A DNA stretch of 64,000 nucleotides from Hetaerina americana (Eukaryota > Arthropoda > Insecta > Odonata > Calopterygidae): NCBI GenBank assembly GCA_022747635.1, contig JAKTNV010000023.1, positions 6,667,848 through 6,731,847 on the forward strand. The letters are read 5' to 3'. The stretch's first letter is position 1; every line of letters begins with the position of its first letter. The notes below the pieces were generated by a model. The model saw only the letters and a list, made by a program, of their open reading frames with translations. It was not told the origin of the DNA and did no database searches. Made by a program: the position numbers and the translations under genes. Positions 1 to 13,085 of this stretch are shown in pieces.

Positions 1-2060
1 GGAGCGCTAGCCGGAACGGTAAAGAACATGTACCCGGAGGAAGGGGAACATTGAAAGAGTGAGGAAAGGGAGAAGAATAAAAAGAAGACAAACAGGAACT
101 TATCACAAAAGGTATTCGAAGCTTTAGGGTCACTGAATAGGAAAGAGGCAAGGAAACCATGATTAGCGGAAGAGAAGAATAGAAGGGGAAAGGGATGCAA
201 TGGAATGTAAGAGCATTGACCGGAACGAAAATTACGGTGAAGGTAGTGGGGAAATGAATAACTGAAAACATGGAGAGAAGAAAGAATACATCTTAGACTA
301 GGGATACCGTTGGAGGCAAACGAAACTTGGGAACGGCTCGAGAAAATAGGAAAAACACAAAGACACAATGGATTACAGAATACATAACTAGGAAGATAGA
401 CGAAGGAGCGATATTGGAGAAAAAGAGAGAATTACCAGAATTAAGTACATAGAGATTAATAATCAACTGAGGAGAGAAACTAGGGCGAATGAAGCACGGT
501 GGAAGACGATGTGCGGAGTTATGGAATGTGCAGAGAGGAAAGGTGAAACGGTTGCCCTGTGGAGGGAAGGAAAGGCATTTTCAGGAAATAAGATGGAAAA
601 ACCCATATACACTATCAATAATGTTGCCGGAAAATTATTGGCAGGATGAACTGACGCCGGAAAGATTCAGGATAAAGAAACAGAATGCTTGGAGGATCTA
701 TTTGGTAAGGATATTAGGCCATAAAATTTAAAGATAGAAAGAGAATGTAGGTACAACCATATATGATTGCGCGAAAAGTAGGACAAAAAGGAAAATGGAT
801 TCAAATAAGTCTGTGGGGTTAGGAAACATCCCTGCAAAACTATTACAAGGTTTAGAAGAGCATGGAAGGATAAGTTTTAACGAGCCAATTCGTAGTATTT
901 ATGAGTTAGGGTTTTGACGGGAAGACTGCATTAGGTCTGGGATTAAAGTGCATCCTATAAATGGTGAAGGAAGCCGTATATAAGGACAATATAAAAATAA
1001 TTTTGATTTTACACATTAAATTGGTACGTAGGGCCTTCGGTGAAAGGATGAGGAGAAGGAAAAATCATTTCTAAGGGCTTCATCAGTTTCAGGTTCAAGA
1101 AATGGAGTGGTATGTGTGATGCGCCTGTAAAAATGTGGTCATCGAAATTAGAGGAAAATCAACTTTTGAATGTTTCGAAGACTCCGAGGAGACTTTATGG
1201 ATTGGGTAGAATAGGTTGCTGACGAGAATAATAGATTGAAGGAATTAGCCATTTATCCGCAATCAGTGCATGACTCAAGATTGATTACGTGTATATGCTT
1301 GGCGGATGGAGAGTCGCGTTGAGTAATTTCAAGAAGAGGAAGTGAGATGCTTGCTAAGTCAGGGCTGTTTTTATCGCTCGTGCTTTTTGATACATTTGCG
1401 GAGGACAGACCGTTCAAATAATAGAGACAGGAAATGAAAGTCGGTGGGAAATACATCAAATCAGATTTACCAGTGATTAAGCTTCATTCCACCGGTCAGT
1501 CCTAAGGTTACAAACATTGCACAGTGCTTTTAAATCAGTGTGCTATGTCTGGAATGAGAATCAGTCTCCTAAAATAAAGGTCAATGGGTTTTAGAAAACG
1601 AGAGAGGCTAATTTAAACTTTAAAATTGGGGACTTTGAGTAGACTAGGTGGCGGTTCACATATCTCGCAAATAATTTGAACGAAGATGGTTAAAGTTTTA
1701 GCGAAGAAATAATAGAATCTGCCTTTGGCTAAGAAGTCTTCACAAGAAATAGGGACTGGAGGGATTTTTGAGTATAGTTGCTAAGACAAGAGAAGTAAAT
1801 GCTTCGATATAGAGCGTGATTTTATATTTTGAATCTTAATCATTGAAATGAGATGATGGACGAGGATGTAAGGCATTTCAAATGTGAGTGTAAAGTAGGA
1901 AGGAAATGGTAAAATATCCCCAGGGAAAATCAAAGGGAGACCTGACGGGGAGGCGAGAGTGTAACTGGGAAAAACCCAAAGGCGGCCACAGGGGAGGAAT
2001 TTCGTGGCAATGGGATGCTGGAGACCGCGAGGGAGGGAAGAGCGGGTAAGGAATAATCAT
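1..2060 (+). pseudogene. Decayed RTE-type LINE, linker and reverse transcriptase region
   Basis: Fragments of an RTE-like ORF2 can be followed on the + strand through many stops and frameshifts. Around 450-520 the translation gives the basic linker typical of RTE proteins (LRRETRANEARWKTMC). Around 800-870 it gives the start of the RT domain (GLGNIPAKLLQGLEEHG). Around 1660-1730 it shows a decayed 'YLxNxLNEDG' box followed by LAKKSSQEIG. Around 1858-1895 it shows DEDVRHFKCECKV, the C-terminal box that in intact RTEs reads KEDVRxxxAFEMW. The order is correct for one element running left to right and it enters the window already 5'-truncated. No frame is intact, so this is a dead copy. The family assignment rests on motif order rather than a search; a different APE-type LINE clade is possible. 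Confidence 0.6.
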
Positions 2061-3315
2061 TTCGGATGGATTGAAGGACGGTGGAAAGTACGGTAAAAAT
2101 TGTGCATTTTAGTAGAGAGAGTCAGGCCATGCCTTTTCGGGGGAGCCCTAGTTATGCATCGGTGTTCCGTGGGTGTTTCTATGAAAAACCTTACGTAAAT
2201 TGCGGATTACCAAATAGTAATACTGTTTGCTAACTTAAGCTTTCATTGCCGCTCAAAATGTCAACGCATCTTCATGTTGTTATTCATAGCTTATATTTAT
2301 CACTTTTTCAAACTAGATACCATTCTTACTTCTAATGCAAGTCACTGCAGATGTTTTATCTTCCTCTCCAATTGTTTCGGCCTTAGATAAGGTTGCAAGC
2401 CACATGACATTTATCAAATCTTGTTAAATTTAAATCACTGTTCATAGCAAACAATAATTAATTATTTAGAACAACGATACTTCCAATGTACTTCAGTATT
2501 GTATCTTATGGCTATTAAATGAATAATCAAGAATTATTTACTTATAACACGTCGAAATCGTGACTTATTTACTTACCCGTGTTGTTAAATATCCTACAAT
2601 ATTAAATTTTCCATTATAGTAATTCTTGTATTAAGTAACCTTAAATTTACCCAATGTCGGAAGATTTGAAACCCCTAGCATATTCTTTTTGCAACTTGCA
2701 GGATAATATGCAGGTGAACATCATCATTAATATTAAAAACCAATGTTTTATGTGAATAATCAATTGATGTGTATGGGTATCCGTTGTGTAGCGTCAACTA
2801 GGGCAAGACCTTGATTCCTCACTCTGCAACTGAAACAAAAGTTGTTCTTATTTATATGCTGAGCTTTTCAACGAAAAAAATGCGCAAATTCCATGCATAC
2901 CTTTCACATAAAACGTTGCGGAATACGCTTAAGGTTAAGCACGAATGCTAGAAATAAATAAATATCAAGATTAATCCAAGATAAAAAAGAGTTAACACTT
3001 CCATTTTTTGGCGCGAGGGGAATAAAGTCAGATGATACCGCTGGTATTCCATAAAAATACTCTTGTGTAGTCCACATATTTCAGCCTTGAAATGTTCCAT
3101 TTTTCAGTAAAACGGTCTAAATCTCCTCTTTTCTGCCAACCATAATGAGCTACGCTCAATCAAAGACGCCGGCAATCCATCCGGCGACGGCTTCCCCCAC
3201 AATAACAATACTTTAAAAAATGTAATGTTCGGATATTGGAGTAAATTCCAAGAAAAACACATGGGGTCATGTCCTTTGGACTGGGAGACCTCGTATATTG
3301 AGAGCTCTCCCGACA
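2061..3315. other. AT-rich sequence without recognisable genes
   Basis: AT-rich sequence with only short chance open frames. I see no conserved protein motif, no inverted repeat of note and no tandem array. Confidence 0.6.
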
Positions 3316-3317
3316 CT

Positions 3318-3412
3318 CGCATGGTCATCCAACACGCTCTCACGTTCGACTCGCACTTCGTCTCGAAGGCACTCAGCGCGAGGGTCGCGGGTTCGACGCG
3401 AGAGGACGAGAC
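3318..3412 (+). repeat. Possible tRNA-derived SINE head
   Basis: The stretch carries an A-box-like segment (TGGTCATCCAACACGCTC, about 3321-3340) and a B-box-like segment (GGGTCGCGGGTTCGAC, about 3382-3399), the spacing of pol III internal promoters being stretched by an insertion that repeats 'ctcg' motifs. The text resembles arthropod tRNA-derived SINE heads. It cannot fold as a proper tRNA, so it is not a tRNA gene. Confidence 0.35.
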
Positions 3413-3469
3413 GCGGGTTCGCGCCGATGATATCGAAGCACCGCACGTGACCTCATTACGGCGGTGACT

Positions 3470-4050
3470 GCGATTCCGCTAACCTCTAACCCCCCCACTT
3501 CCCCCACGGGGTCAGGAGAACCGGGGGAAAGGGGACTGGCGCGGGAAGGGGGGCGTAGAGTGAGTGCCCCGCTCACAAGGGGCTTATCCCCCCCTCCACA
3601 CCGAATGAAACGCGGCAGTGAGGCCCGGCAGAAGATCCCTGCAATAAAAGGAATTGTTCCTTCCGGGATTGGGCGCCCCCCGCCCGGAGCCCCCATCGCC
3701 CCCGACATCCATCCACCCGCCAAAACCTTCCCCCCGAGCACCCCCCCTCCGACCCCCGCTCCCCCACAGCCACCGCCCCCGAGCCACTCTGCCCCCTCCC
3801 GCCCAGCCACGAACGAAGACGAAGCGAGGCAACCTTAAAGCCTCCGAAATGTCTCACCAAATCCCTCTTCCCATTTCAAGGAAACTCCCCACCTCCGTCA
3901 CGCGCCCCTTCCCTCCCCCCCCTTCGTAATCCCCATCACCCCTCCCCCCACGCGCAACCACCCACGGGGGTACTAATCCCCCCGCCGACCCCTCGAGAGC
4001 ATCCTGCCCCCCCCGCCCCCCGCAACCTCTCCACCCCCACCCAAACGCAG
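3470..4050. repeat. C-rich, pyrimidine-biased low-complexity tract
   Basis: About 0.6 kb of GC-rich sequence made of runs of C with short purine interruptions. Long overlapping open frames on both strands (Pro-rich on +, Gly-rich on -) follow from composition and are not credible genes. CpG is present at moderate density, so a CpG-rich regulatory island is conceivable, but no promoter motif is visible. Confidence 0.5.
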
Positions 4051-6899
4051 ATTCCAGGATCTTCTACGTCTACGAAGCAACTTGGAAGCCACCCCTTGTA
4101 GGAGCGGTGGCAGGGCGCTACCCCACAGCAGGCACGCAACACCAGAAATTAATGTTAAGCTCACAGGTTTTAATTGCCTCGTATGATCGAATGCATTTGT
4201 TATTAACAGCCTTGTAAAATATATGAAATTTTTGGGGCGTCCGAATGGGGCGCCATGGTTTTAGCAAAAACGTCTTTGAGAGTAAAGTGGCCGGGTAATG
4301 GACCGAGGGGCGAGCAAAAATGCCCTGTTTGATAAAAGCCATGATTTTCTTGTTTATGCTCATGCCATCAATTTCGCCCAAATAAAGACCTCTATCAAAA
4401 GCCATAATCATATTGACATGATGAAATGATGAGATCGGCTTCTGATAAGAGAACATGCATGGCTGCAGCGACATGGAACCGCATTTCGTGCTTCACGATG
4501 ACTCGCATTCCCAGTTCGGTATGCGACTAATGCACTTATCACATGCGCATGCCTGGCGTGGAGAAACCCTCACACCCTGTCCAAGAGCAAATGATCCAAG
4601 TCACGGCCATCGTGCACGCGGGACTTGCGTGGGACGTGGAAGAAACAGGTGTTCGTTCGGGTGGTGAACGTTTTGTGGCGATGTGCACGGTGTTCGTGAA
4701 CACACACTCCCCAGCGGGGCGCGGATTCAGGGATCGGATTGAGACGCTATGTACGCCACCCCCGCTGCGCCGAATGCGCACTTCCAGGCCCGACAGTAGT
4801 CGTTGTGGGGGCTCGATACCTTTCCTGCCGGAGCATTCCGGCGGCGCTGGTTTGAATGGAACCATCGAGGCTGACTTTTAGGTGAATTATGAGAGGGTTT
4901 CGGCCCCTGCACTCAAGATCATGTCTTATTTTCCGGTAAGTTTTTCACTGAGATATTTTTATCGTGATCGGGAAGATCACATTTGATCGGGTAGAATCAA
5001 ACCAATACTTCAATGTTTGAAAGTATCTTTCGGAATAATTTCTGTGATGCTGATGAAGATTCTGAATGAGGATATTTCTGCTTAGACTTCATTTGTCAAA
5101 TAAAATCTTCATTACCAATTGTGCTTGTATTGACTTCATTTGGATGTGGAGAGTAATCGCTACGATGCATCATAGGAAGTGTAACAACATATACATAATG
5201 GTATTATATCATCGCAGAGTTATGTAGTGCAGGAGTTAAATGTGGAAACAATCCGTAAAAAAGTATTTGAAAACAATGACAGAGAAGCAATATTTAAGGC
5301 AATTCATAAGAGTTTAACATGCATCGGCTAAAAATTTGTAAATAACCGTACGGTATTCAATTGTTAATGGTCCATTATCAAGTTATTCATTTTTTTTCTT
5401 CTATTTTAAGTTTCCATTTCATGTTTTCAGTTGAAAAAATGTCGGAGGTGAATTGAAGGCCGCTCGATGCCGTTCGCCTTCCCCCGAGCGGCGAACGATC
5501 GAAGAGGAAGGATCAAGGCTCCGGGAGTCACCGAAATCAAAAGTGAAGTCGTCAAGACGCTTGGATATTCAGCTGAGAATTACCGACTGGACGATGTAAG
5601 GAATGCGTAATTGCGAAGGCTGGCGGGAATGCTTTCAGAAGACTCTCTTAGTTGCGATACTGAGATCAAGAGGATTGAGAAATGCGAGGAACATTAAACG
5701 TCGAGTCTCAAGGCAACTACCGCAAATAACCAATGGAAGGAAATTTGATAATCTTGAAGACAATTTCGCGGGAAAAACACGGTTTTAGGAACATTCAGAG
5801 GGATTAGAAAGCCCCTAAGGCCAAAGAAGGCCATGCTCTCTTTGAGAATGGTCTTAATATGTTGAGCATTGAAAAAATTCCTGTGCACGGTATTTATGTC
5901 GTCGTGATTAGGCATTTTCGATTTACAGGAATAACCTAGAATGGATGCAAAGGGATTTTCAAGACCCTAGGCATTTTATCCAACGAGAACTATGGTACCA
6001 AAGTGCAAAAAGAAAGAAGGATGTAAACGAAAAGATAAATTGATAAATGGTTAAGGAGGATAAGTACAGTCTTAGTAGAATCATCAAATTCTTTGGAAGA
6101 ATCAAATAGGATGCACATTGAAAAAAGGTAAAAGGGATGAAGGCAAATGCCTTTAAAATACATACTCCATTTTGCGGAACAAGACTCAGAGAAAAGTATC
6201 CAGTAGCCCTACTAGAATGAGACGTAACGCGCATAATAGAATGCCATGGCTGTAAAATAAAATTTCAAAAGAAAACATAAAACAATATGCGGAAGAGAGA
6301 CGATTGAAGCTAATGCAAAGATAAAGGGAGTGAAATAAGGGCATCATTAAACGAGATGAAGTTTAAAACGGGGAGGCAGCCGATGCTTGGAAACATTCAT
6401 ACGGAATGTGACACTCTGTGGGTCAAGAGACGAAGGAAAATGCAAAGGGTGAGAAAATAGAGGTCTGGAGAAGAAACGATTGATGCTGAAGATCAAATGA
6501 GAAGTGAAAAACAAGGAGAGATACAAGGAGAAGGAAATGCAACATGGACCATAGAACGAAAAAAAACCTAATAGAATCTTGAATGCACTCTACATTTGTT
6601 CAGAAGGTAACAAGGGAAATGTGATGTAAAGGTCTGCCAGGAGAGTAATTTGACCTCCATGGCTTTATGAAATCTGGTGCTACGGGTAGAAACTAAAGAT
6701 CAAATGGGCAGACTGCAACATGATAAAATATGTAGAAAAGAAAACATACGGAAAAATTGTTATAAAAGCAACAATGATAAATGGGACCATATTAATTATA
6801 AACAAACTTCATTTCTTTAAAATTGATATCCTAAACGAAGAGAATTATGTCTGCCGACTTGGGTGATCTTGAAGACTATTCGCGTGCTCCCTTTTAGAA
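4051..6899. other. Anonymous sequence; weak LINE-like traces near its right end
   Basis: A 112-codon open frame at 4543-4881 (+) has no recognisable motif. At about 6230-6600 the + strand becomes A-rich and its broken translation has the flavour of an RTE C-terminus, with short basic and Trp/Glu-rich runs, but the match is too poor to call. Nothing else is recognised. Confidence 0.4.
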
Positions 6900-8070
6900 T
6901 GATTTTCAGAGGGAGAATGGGGCGGGGGCGAAGGGTAGTAAGATATAATTCAAGAGGAGGGGGAGAGGAGGAGGTTGGAGAAGAGGGTAGGAGTAGAGGG
7001 CGGGCGGACAGGGCGGGAGGAAAGGGCGGGAGAAAAGGGCGGGAGAAGAAGGCGGGAGGAGAGGGCGGGAGAAAAGGGCGGGAGAAGAAGGCGGAAGGAG
7101 AGGGCGGGAGGAGAGGGTGGGAGGAGAGGGTGGGATGAGAGTGCGGGGGGATAGTGCGGGGGGAGAGGGTGAGATGAGAGGGTGGGATGAGAGGGTGAGA
7201 TGAGAGGGTGGGATGAGAGGGTGGGATGAGAGGGTGGGATGAGAGGGTGGGATGAGAGGGTGGGATGAGAGGGTGGGATGAGAGGGTGGGATGAGAGGGT
7301 GGGAGGAGAGAGTGGGATGAGAGGGTGGGATGAGAGGGTGGGAGTTGAGATTGGGAGGAGAGGCTTGGAAAAGTGGTTTTGGGGGGAGGGTGGTAAGTGG
7401 GAATGGTAGGAGAGGGGAAGTGAAGGGAGTATATTAGGATTAGAGTTAAGCGCGGGAGGAGAGGGTGGGAAAAGAGGGAGGGTGAGAGGAGAGGGTGGGA
7501 GGTGAGAATGGGAGGAGAGGTTTGGAGCAGAGAATGGCAGGAGAGGGGAGTTGAAGGGAGTATATGAGGATGGGTGGAGAGCGCGGGGGGAATGGGTAAA
7601 AGGAGAGTGCGGGAGGAGATTGGCGGAAGTGTGGCAGCGAATAGAGGATGGCGGGGAAGGATAAGGAGAGGTGGTTCGTAAGAAACTCTAAGAAGAGATC
7701 TAAGGGGAGGGTGGGAGGATAGGGGAGGAGAAGAGGGTGGGATGATAGGGTGGGATAAGAAGGCAGGTGAGGCTAGGAGAAAACTGTGGGAGGAGTGGAT
7801 GAGATGGCGGGAGGTAACTGTGAAAATAGTTGGCTGGAGGAGAGAGCTAGAGAAACGGGCGGAAGATGAAGGTGAGAGGAGAGGGCGGGAAGAGAGGGTT
7901 GGAGGAGGAGGTTGCAGGAGGAGTCGGGAGAAGATGCTGGGAGGAGCGGGCGGGGGGCTAGGGAGAGAGGGGGAGGATTGAGTGGGAGGGGGGTGGGTCG
8001 GAGGAGAGGGTGGGTGGATTGGGAAGAAGGAGCGGGTTAGGGGAGAGGAGGATAATAAGTCCCCGCATGA
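6900..8070 (+). repeat. Purine-rich (GGGA/GAGAGG) low-complexity block
   Basis: About 1.1 kb in which the + strand is almost all purine, built from degenerate units such as GGGAGGAGAGGG(C/T). It includes a cleaner 13-bp array. Open frames here (for example 6863-7138) are compositional. Such tracts can form triplexes and quadruplexes. Confidence 0.8.
7162..7345 (+). repeat. 13-bp G-rich minisatellite
   Basis: About 14 near-perfect head-to-tail copies of a 13-bp unit (TGGGATGAGAGGG), with occasional GAG for GGG changes. Adjacent units supply GGG-T-GGG-ATGAGA-GGG-T-GGG, a canonical intramolecular quadruplex pattern with loops of 1, 6 and 1. The unit length is not a multiple of three, so it is not a protein repeat. 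Confidence 0.9.
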
Positions 8071-11000
8071 CCCTATCGTGCGTTTTCAGATTGACGTGCT
8101 CCCTATCCTCCTCCATTTGTCACCCATAGCTCTTTTCTCTAATACTCGAGATTGACAAGTCTTTGTGGCTCTCTCATGTGGTGCCCCTGAGGCGAATACA
8201 AATAGCCGTCAACACTTGGAGCGCGGACGTTTTAAAGCCCACGCAATTGATGGTTTTTTATCCTTCATTTACGATCGTTTCCAGGGGACTTGTAAATGGG
8301 CACTCTTTGGGAAACGCCCCCCTCCTCCGGTGATTGGGCCCCGGTCCAATTCCCTCCCTCTCAATGAAGGGCCATTCCCTTTATTTATAGAAGGTCCCTT
8401 ATCCGGCTCGTACAAGGCCATTCGTCGACCTTCGCCCATAGAGTTAGTTTCTTAATTAAGTTTTCAGCATTTTTCCGGTCCCTCGAGGGTTGAAAAGCCC
8501 CGCTCAAGCGGCATTGGATTTAATAATGAGGAGGTTAGCGACCAGTTTTGGTACCATTGCGCTGAGGGATCTGCGAAACTTTATTAAGTTTCCGGAAGAA
8601 TATGATCACCTTTTCGTTTCTTTACTACAGACTCCTAGCAGTCTAAATATTTTCGGTTGCTCAAAAATCAGTCCTGCGTCTAATTGGTGCCATCTGATAT
8701 AGTTGAAGCATAGTTTTACCTCATTCGATCAGTCTGGCGCCTGAATCTTTACCGGTCGATAGAAAATCTGATATCAAGAATCGCAGTAATTTATTTTAAA
8801 AAGGACTACTTTCATTGTATATGACACGGAATCGGACAAAGTACAAAGTTTCACTTATTTTTACAGCAAATAAGATGTAAATTTTGGAAATATATATTAT
8901 CAATTACCATCTATTGTAAAATAATAAACGCAGTTTCCTAGGATGGCTGTACTCTTCCAAATTTCCTACCCATATTTAAGTCTCGTCCCCTGACTGTAGA
9001 TATTGCTTAATCCCGAAGGAGTTAGCAATCGTCTAAATGCAGTTCATATGTTAATGGGACAGGTCTTCTAAAGCATCATTTAAGAATTCCCTAATGTTAT
9101 TGCTTGAAACTCGGGAAAGATCGAGCAGGCGGTGACATGGAAATGGTTCGTCACCAGTCTCTCTCAGAGTAACTTTATTTCATGACCGATTACACGAAGT
9201 GACCACGCCTTTCACAGGCCAGGGCTTTCATACCTGTGTCGCGCGCGGGCAGCATCGCAAGTTTCCTTCCATGCTCCATCCTCGTGGCATCTCTTGCAAC
9301 GCATCAAAATTTCCGAAATGAGATATCCCTTCATGATGTCACGTTGGTGCGAATTCAACTTTCGCTGATAACATTATTTTCTGCGAGCTCAAACAATTCC
9401 GCCGATAATCTTCAAGTCATTATCAACTGGATGAGGGTGAAATGTTGTTTTGAATTCCATGACATAATTCTCATTCAAGGAAGCTGTCATTTCAATGAAT
9501 AATATTAAATGTAGAACAAAGGAGTTTCCCTCACAAGATTTTCATGAATCTTTTTAATTTCTTTTCAACTGGGGAAAATTTTCAACAGAATTTTTCTTTT
9601 TGAAGGAGGAGAGGTTTGATAAAATTCAACATTCTTCGATACACATGAATTTCCCTGTCACACATCATGTTTTAATTTCGTGCAACCTCGCGAAAAATAT
9701 TTCAGTCCCTTAGCTCTAACATGACATTAAAGAAATGTTCATATCATAAATAAATCTTCCAATGATTCATAATGCTTATTAAATTCTTCATGAAATATAG
9801 TTTTTCTTTCCTAAATGTGAAAGTTTTGCTCAGGCATTTTCTTTCTACAGCCAACGTACTTGATGTGCGGTTACTGATTCATTTCAGTCATTATCCAATG
9901 CAAGCATTTTGCAAATTGACAGTTCTGTGTTGATTAGCACAAATACCGTTGATAATACTTATAATTTACTCAAATTTTTACCTTAAGTTGAAGATTCAGC
10001 GCATAAAATTTTCTGCTGCATGAATGCAATGAAAGTAAATGTGGACCTAAAGATGCGCCCACTAGCTGTTACACAGCTCTTTACTTGTTCACTGTCCTGA
10101 AGGGTGTAGGCATTCTCAATTTGCAACAAGTCAAGTCCAACTTCAACACTTTTTCTTGCCTCTTTTTATTCGAATGGTGTTATCGAATTGCATATCCTTC
10201 CAACCCGTGAGACAACCAAATTTGGGTGAATCACAGTAACAAAGAAACCTGCGCCAAGTCATTGGATTCATTCATTGAATAATGAATGATAAATTGAATT
10301 TTAATTATAAAAACTATCGTTTATTTAACTACAACTTTGGCAGCTTACAGTGAAATGTGTACTTTTCTCATTTCTGACGGTTCGAGACCCATCTATCGGG
10401 CTACTTACATTTCCTCTACGAAGAAAAATAGCCGAAAAAGTTCACCGAGCGCTGATTGATGTGTGCCCTCCTGAATTTAATCCGGATATGGGATATTTTC
10501 CAGTCTCATGGGATTTATTTTTAAACACTAATTTTATGCACGTTTTTAGTTAGTATATGATAGTGGGGCTTTGACAAAGTAATACCAAAACTCTTAACTT
10601 GATTATTGGAATTGGCTGCTAAGTTGCTGCAGGCAACTTGAATAAAGGTTGAAGGTTAACAGAATGAGAATAAAATAAGGGTTAGCATCAAAGTGTTGTT
10701 ACATCACAGGTCATACATCAGAGTTTGAAATATCATGGCGAAATAATGAGGTACCTTGAAAAGTAATAATATTAAAAATGATATAATTTATAGAATAGCT
10801 ACAAAGATTACAACAGATGCCACAAAATGTTATAACATGTTTTTATGTGCATATAATTTACACATTTTTAGTAATGTAAAATAATTTATTTTTTGGGTGC
10901 AATATTGTCTTAGATATCGGAAAAATTTAGTTTTAAAGCCTTCCAGCTGGGAGTGTATCTAGTGGTATTTTATTGAATAGGACTTTATTACGTTACTGCT

Positions 11001-11370
11001 AATATGACTTTCCAACACGAAAATGTTTTCCAACTTTGGTTCCGACAGATAAAGTTTTGAAAGAAGGAAGAGTTCCTTTCATTAGATGGAGTCAACTTGG
11101 AATGCAGGAGGGTGGCTATAAAAACGTACGCCTGCAGTGTCATTTCATTTCTTACGATGATGAGACTTGGTGATAACAGCAGCCAATAAGATTTCAGCGG
11201 CGACGGAAATAAGGTTCTAAAGTATAATGGTGAGACTAAAATGGATTAACCGAGTCAAAACTGAACAAAATGAAATTCCCAGTGGAGGCATAGCAATGTG
11301 AGAGCGGGACATAGTTAAGAGTTAAACGTGTACTCTAGCATGTTTTCACATGAAGTGACTTAATAAAAGT
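8071..11370. other. AT-rich sequence without recognisable genes
   Basis: About 3.3 kb with only short open frames (longest about 96 codons at 8165-8455 +, no recognisable motif). I see no transposon termini or tandem array. Confidence 0.5.
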
Positions 11371-11374
11371 TAGG

Positions 11375-11414
11375 CGTACAACCAGTTTCGCCGCTGAGAG
11401 CATCATCAGGTACA
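11375..11414 (-). ncRNA. Solitary hammerhead ribozyme-like motif (Penelope type)
   Basis: On the minus strand the core CUGAUGA (11409-11403) is followed by a 13-nt stem-II segment, GAAA (11389-11386), a very short near-palindromic stem III (ACUGGU) and UU. Stem I is GUAC on both sides (11413-11410 and 11379-11376), which pair perfectly, and a U-G pair extends it. The predicted cleavage is between 11380 and 11379. Minimal stem III is characteristic of the hammerheads carried by Penelope-like elements. No RT or nuclease sequence lies beside it, so it is probably the remnant of a terminal repeat. Stem II is weak (GCU with GGC), so activity is uncertain. Confidence 0.6.
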
Positions 11415-11420
11415 TGGACC

Positions 11421-12640
11421 ATAAAATTCATTTAAAACATATTTTGAGTCCTGTAACTTGGGGTGTCGGGCAGCGGGAAGGGCATGGAGGGTTGGAGGTG
11501 GGGCGAGGTGGCGAGGGTCGGGGGTGGGAGATGAGGCGGCTGGCTGGTGGACCTGGGGAGCGGGGGCAGAGGCGTGGGCGATGTGCTTGGAGAGCGAGGT
11601 GGGAAGGCTTCCTTCGGTCACCTTTGCATGTTTGTGTTACATGTAAGGTAAGGTGATTACTCCAATTGCTCGAGAGCGTTCAATCGAGCGTCATTCTTCT
11701 CCACCTGAAGGGATTTCTGGAACTCTAGCCATCGTTTCAATTAATTATTTAACGAAATTTGAGCTTTCGGAGTGATTGTTCAAAGTGAAATAGAGGTGTT
11801 CTTCTCCTCCTAATATAAAGTTTTTTACCTAATTGACCGATATAAATCTCCTAAAATGTCTCCCAAATCCTTAAATATCTGAGATGATGATTATTCTACC
11901 TCTGCTCGAAACATTTTCATTGGCGAATCTGTGTCGAAGCGACTCCATTGAGAAATATGCAGTGAGGGGGGCAACAAAAGGGTTCAATGTTCATGAACGC
12001 CCTCGCGAGTGAAAATATTAGCACGTTTTCAAGAGTAAGGGCATTAAAATATGGTAAATGATAGTGATACTTTGGATTCTATAACTGCATCTTTTTTTAA
12101 AGCGTCGCAAATTATGCCTTAATCTCTGTAATACAGTGAAGTAGCTCTTTGGTTGGTCGTTGAAGAGCCAAGCATATACAAGGCAATTAAGAGTAGATGT
12201 GGGGATCTATTTCCGTATAAATTGAGGAAAAACGAGGAAAACTGAAGATTAAAGTCAAGGAAGAGACGTAAGGAGCACGTGATGGAGGACAACATTCCAC
12301 AGACCTATGAAGAAATGAAGAGATTGTTGCGTAAGGGAATAGCTTTGAGGGCATTTAAGGATCGATTCTCTGGTTGGTAACCTATAGTATTGACAGAGAG
12401 AAACATTTTTAAAGTACTAGACGTGTCTTTCTTTCTCATAGTCACGACCTGGCTGGACACTCTCTGGCAGAGGTCAAGGAGGTCCCGTGGAGCTCCGGTG
12501 GCAGTGTATGATAAGTATTCGTGTCCACATTTAACCATCTACCCACGCTTCCACAAAAAACATGGTGCTCCCTACAAGGTTTGTATGAAAGGTAGAGGAG
12601 GCAATTTTCTCGTGCGGTGTGCGCGAAGTAGTGCATTCAG
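11421..12640. other. Anonymous sequence; G-rich tract at 11.46-11.61 kb
   Basis: A G-rich stretch (11460-11610) gives compositional open frames on both strands. At 12240-12380 a + strand translation (EEMKRLLRKGIALRAF) is reminiscent of a LINE C-terminus, but is too short to classify. Confidence 0.4.
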
Positions 12641-12654
12641 ACCCTCAGTTAAGT

Positions 12655-13085
12655 GCGCGCATGGTTGCAGATTGTATTTGCATTGATGAAGATGACAGCG
12701 CCCACCGTTATCACTAACGGTTCGGCGATGAGTAAAATGGGCGCTACATTCGCCCCGAAGGTCTTAAAGGACGACCAAGAGCAGAGTCGAGTGTCTGCTT
12801 GCGAAGACTTCGCGCGAAGGCATCGCAGACTTGGAGATTCCCGACTTGGCTTTAACGGACTATTTCCTATTCCCAAAAGTGAAATCCTCCCTCAAAGGAC
12901 ACCACCATGGGACCCAATGACCCGTCAAAGGAGCTTGCGCGCGAACCCTCGAGGACCTTCCGAAATCCGCCTCCCAGGGAACCTTCGAGTCGTGGAAAAG
13001 CCCCAGGCAAAAGCGTGTCGGAGCTCAAGGGATGTACTTCGAAGAATTTGGAGGTATTGTAACAATATCTGAAATAAATCTATTT
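12655..13085 (+). pseudogene. Broken mariner-family transposase
   Basis: Two pieces of a Tc1/mariner transposase are joined by an internal deletion and frameshift. The first (about 12700-12835) reads AMSKMGATFAPKVLKDD then SRVSACEDFARRHRR, corresponding to the end of the DNA-binding half of mariner proteins. The second (about 12865-13065, shifted frame) reads FPKVKSSLKGHHHG and later a 'FESWKS...YFEEF' ending, which is the mariner C-terminus. The catalytic DDD region between them is missing. The 139-codon frame spanning the region is therefore a chance fusion and not a host gene. No inverted termini were recognised. Confidence 0.6.

Noticed and set aside
6863..7981. Gly/Glu/Arg repeat proteins
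   Set aside because: They follow from the purine-rich tract; the 13-bp array changes frame with each unit.
12653..13072. A 139-codon host gene
   Set aside because: Pieces match the mariner transposase in two frames, so the open frame is a decayed transposon.
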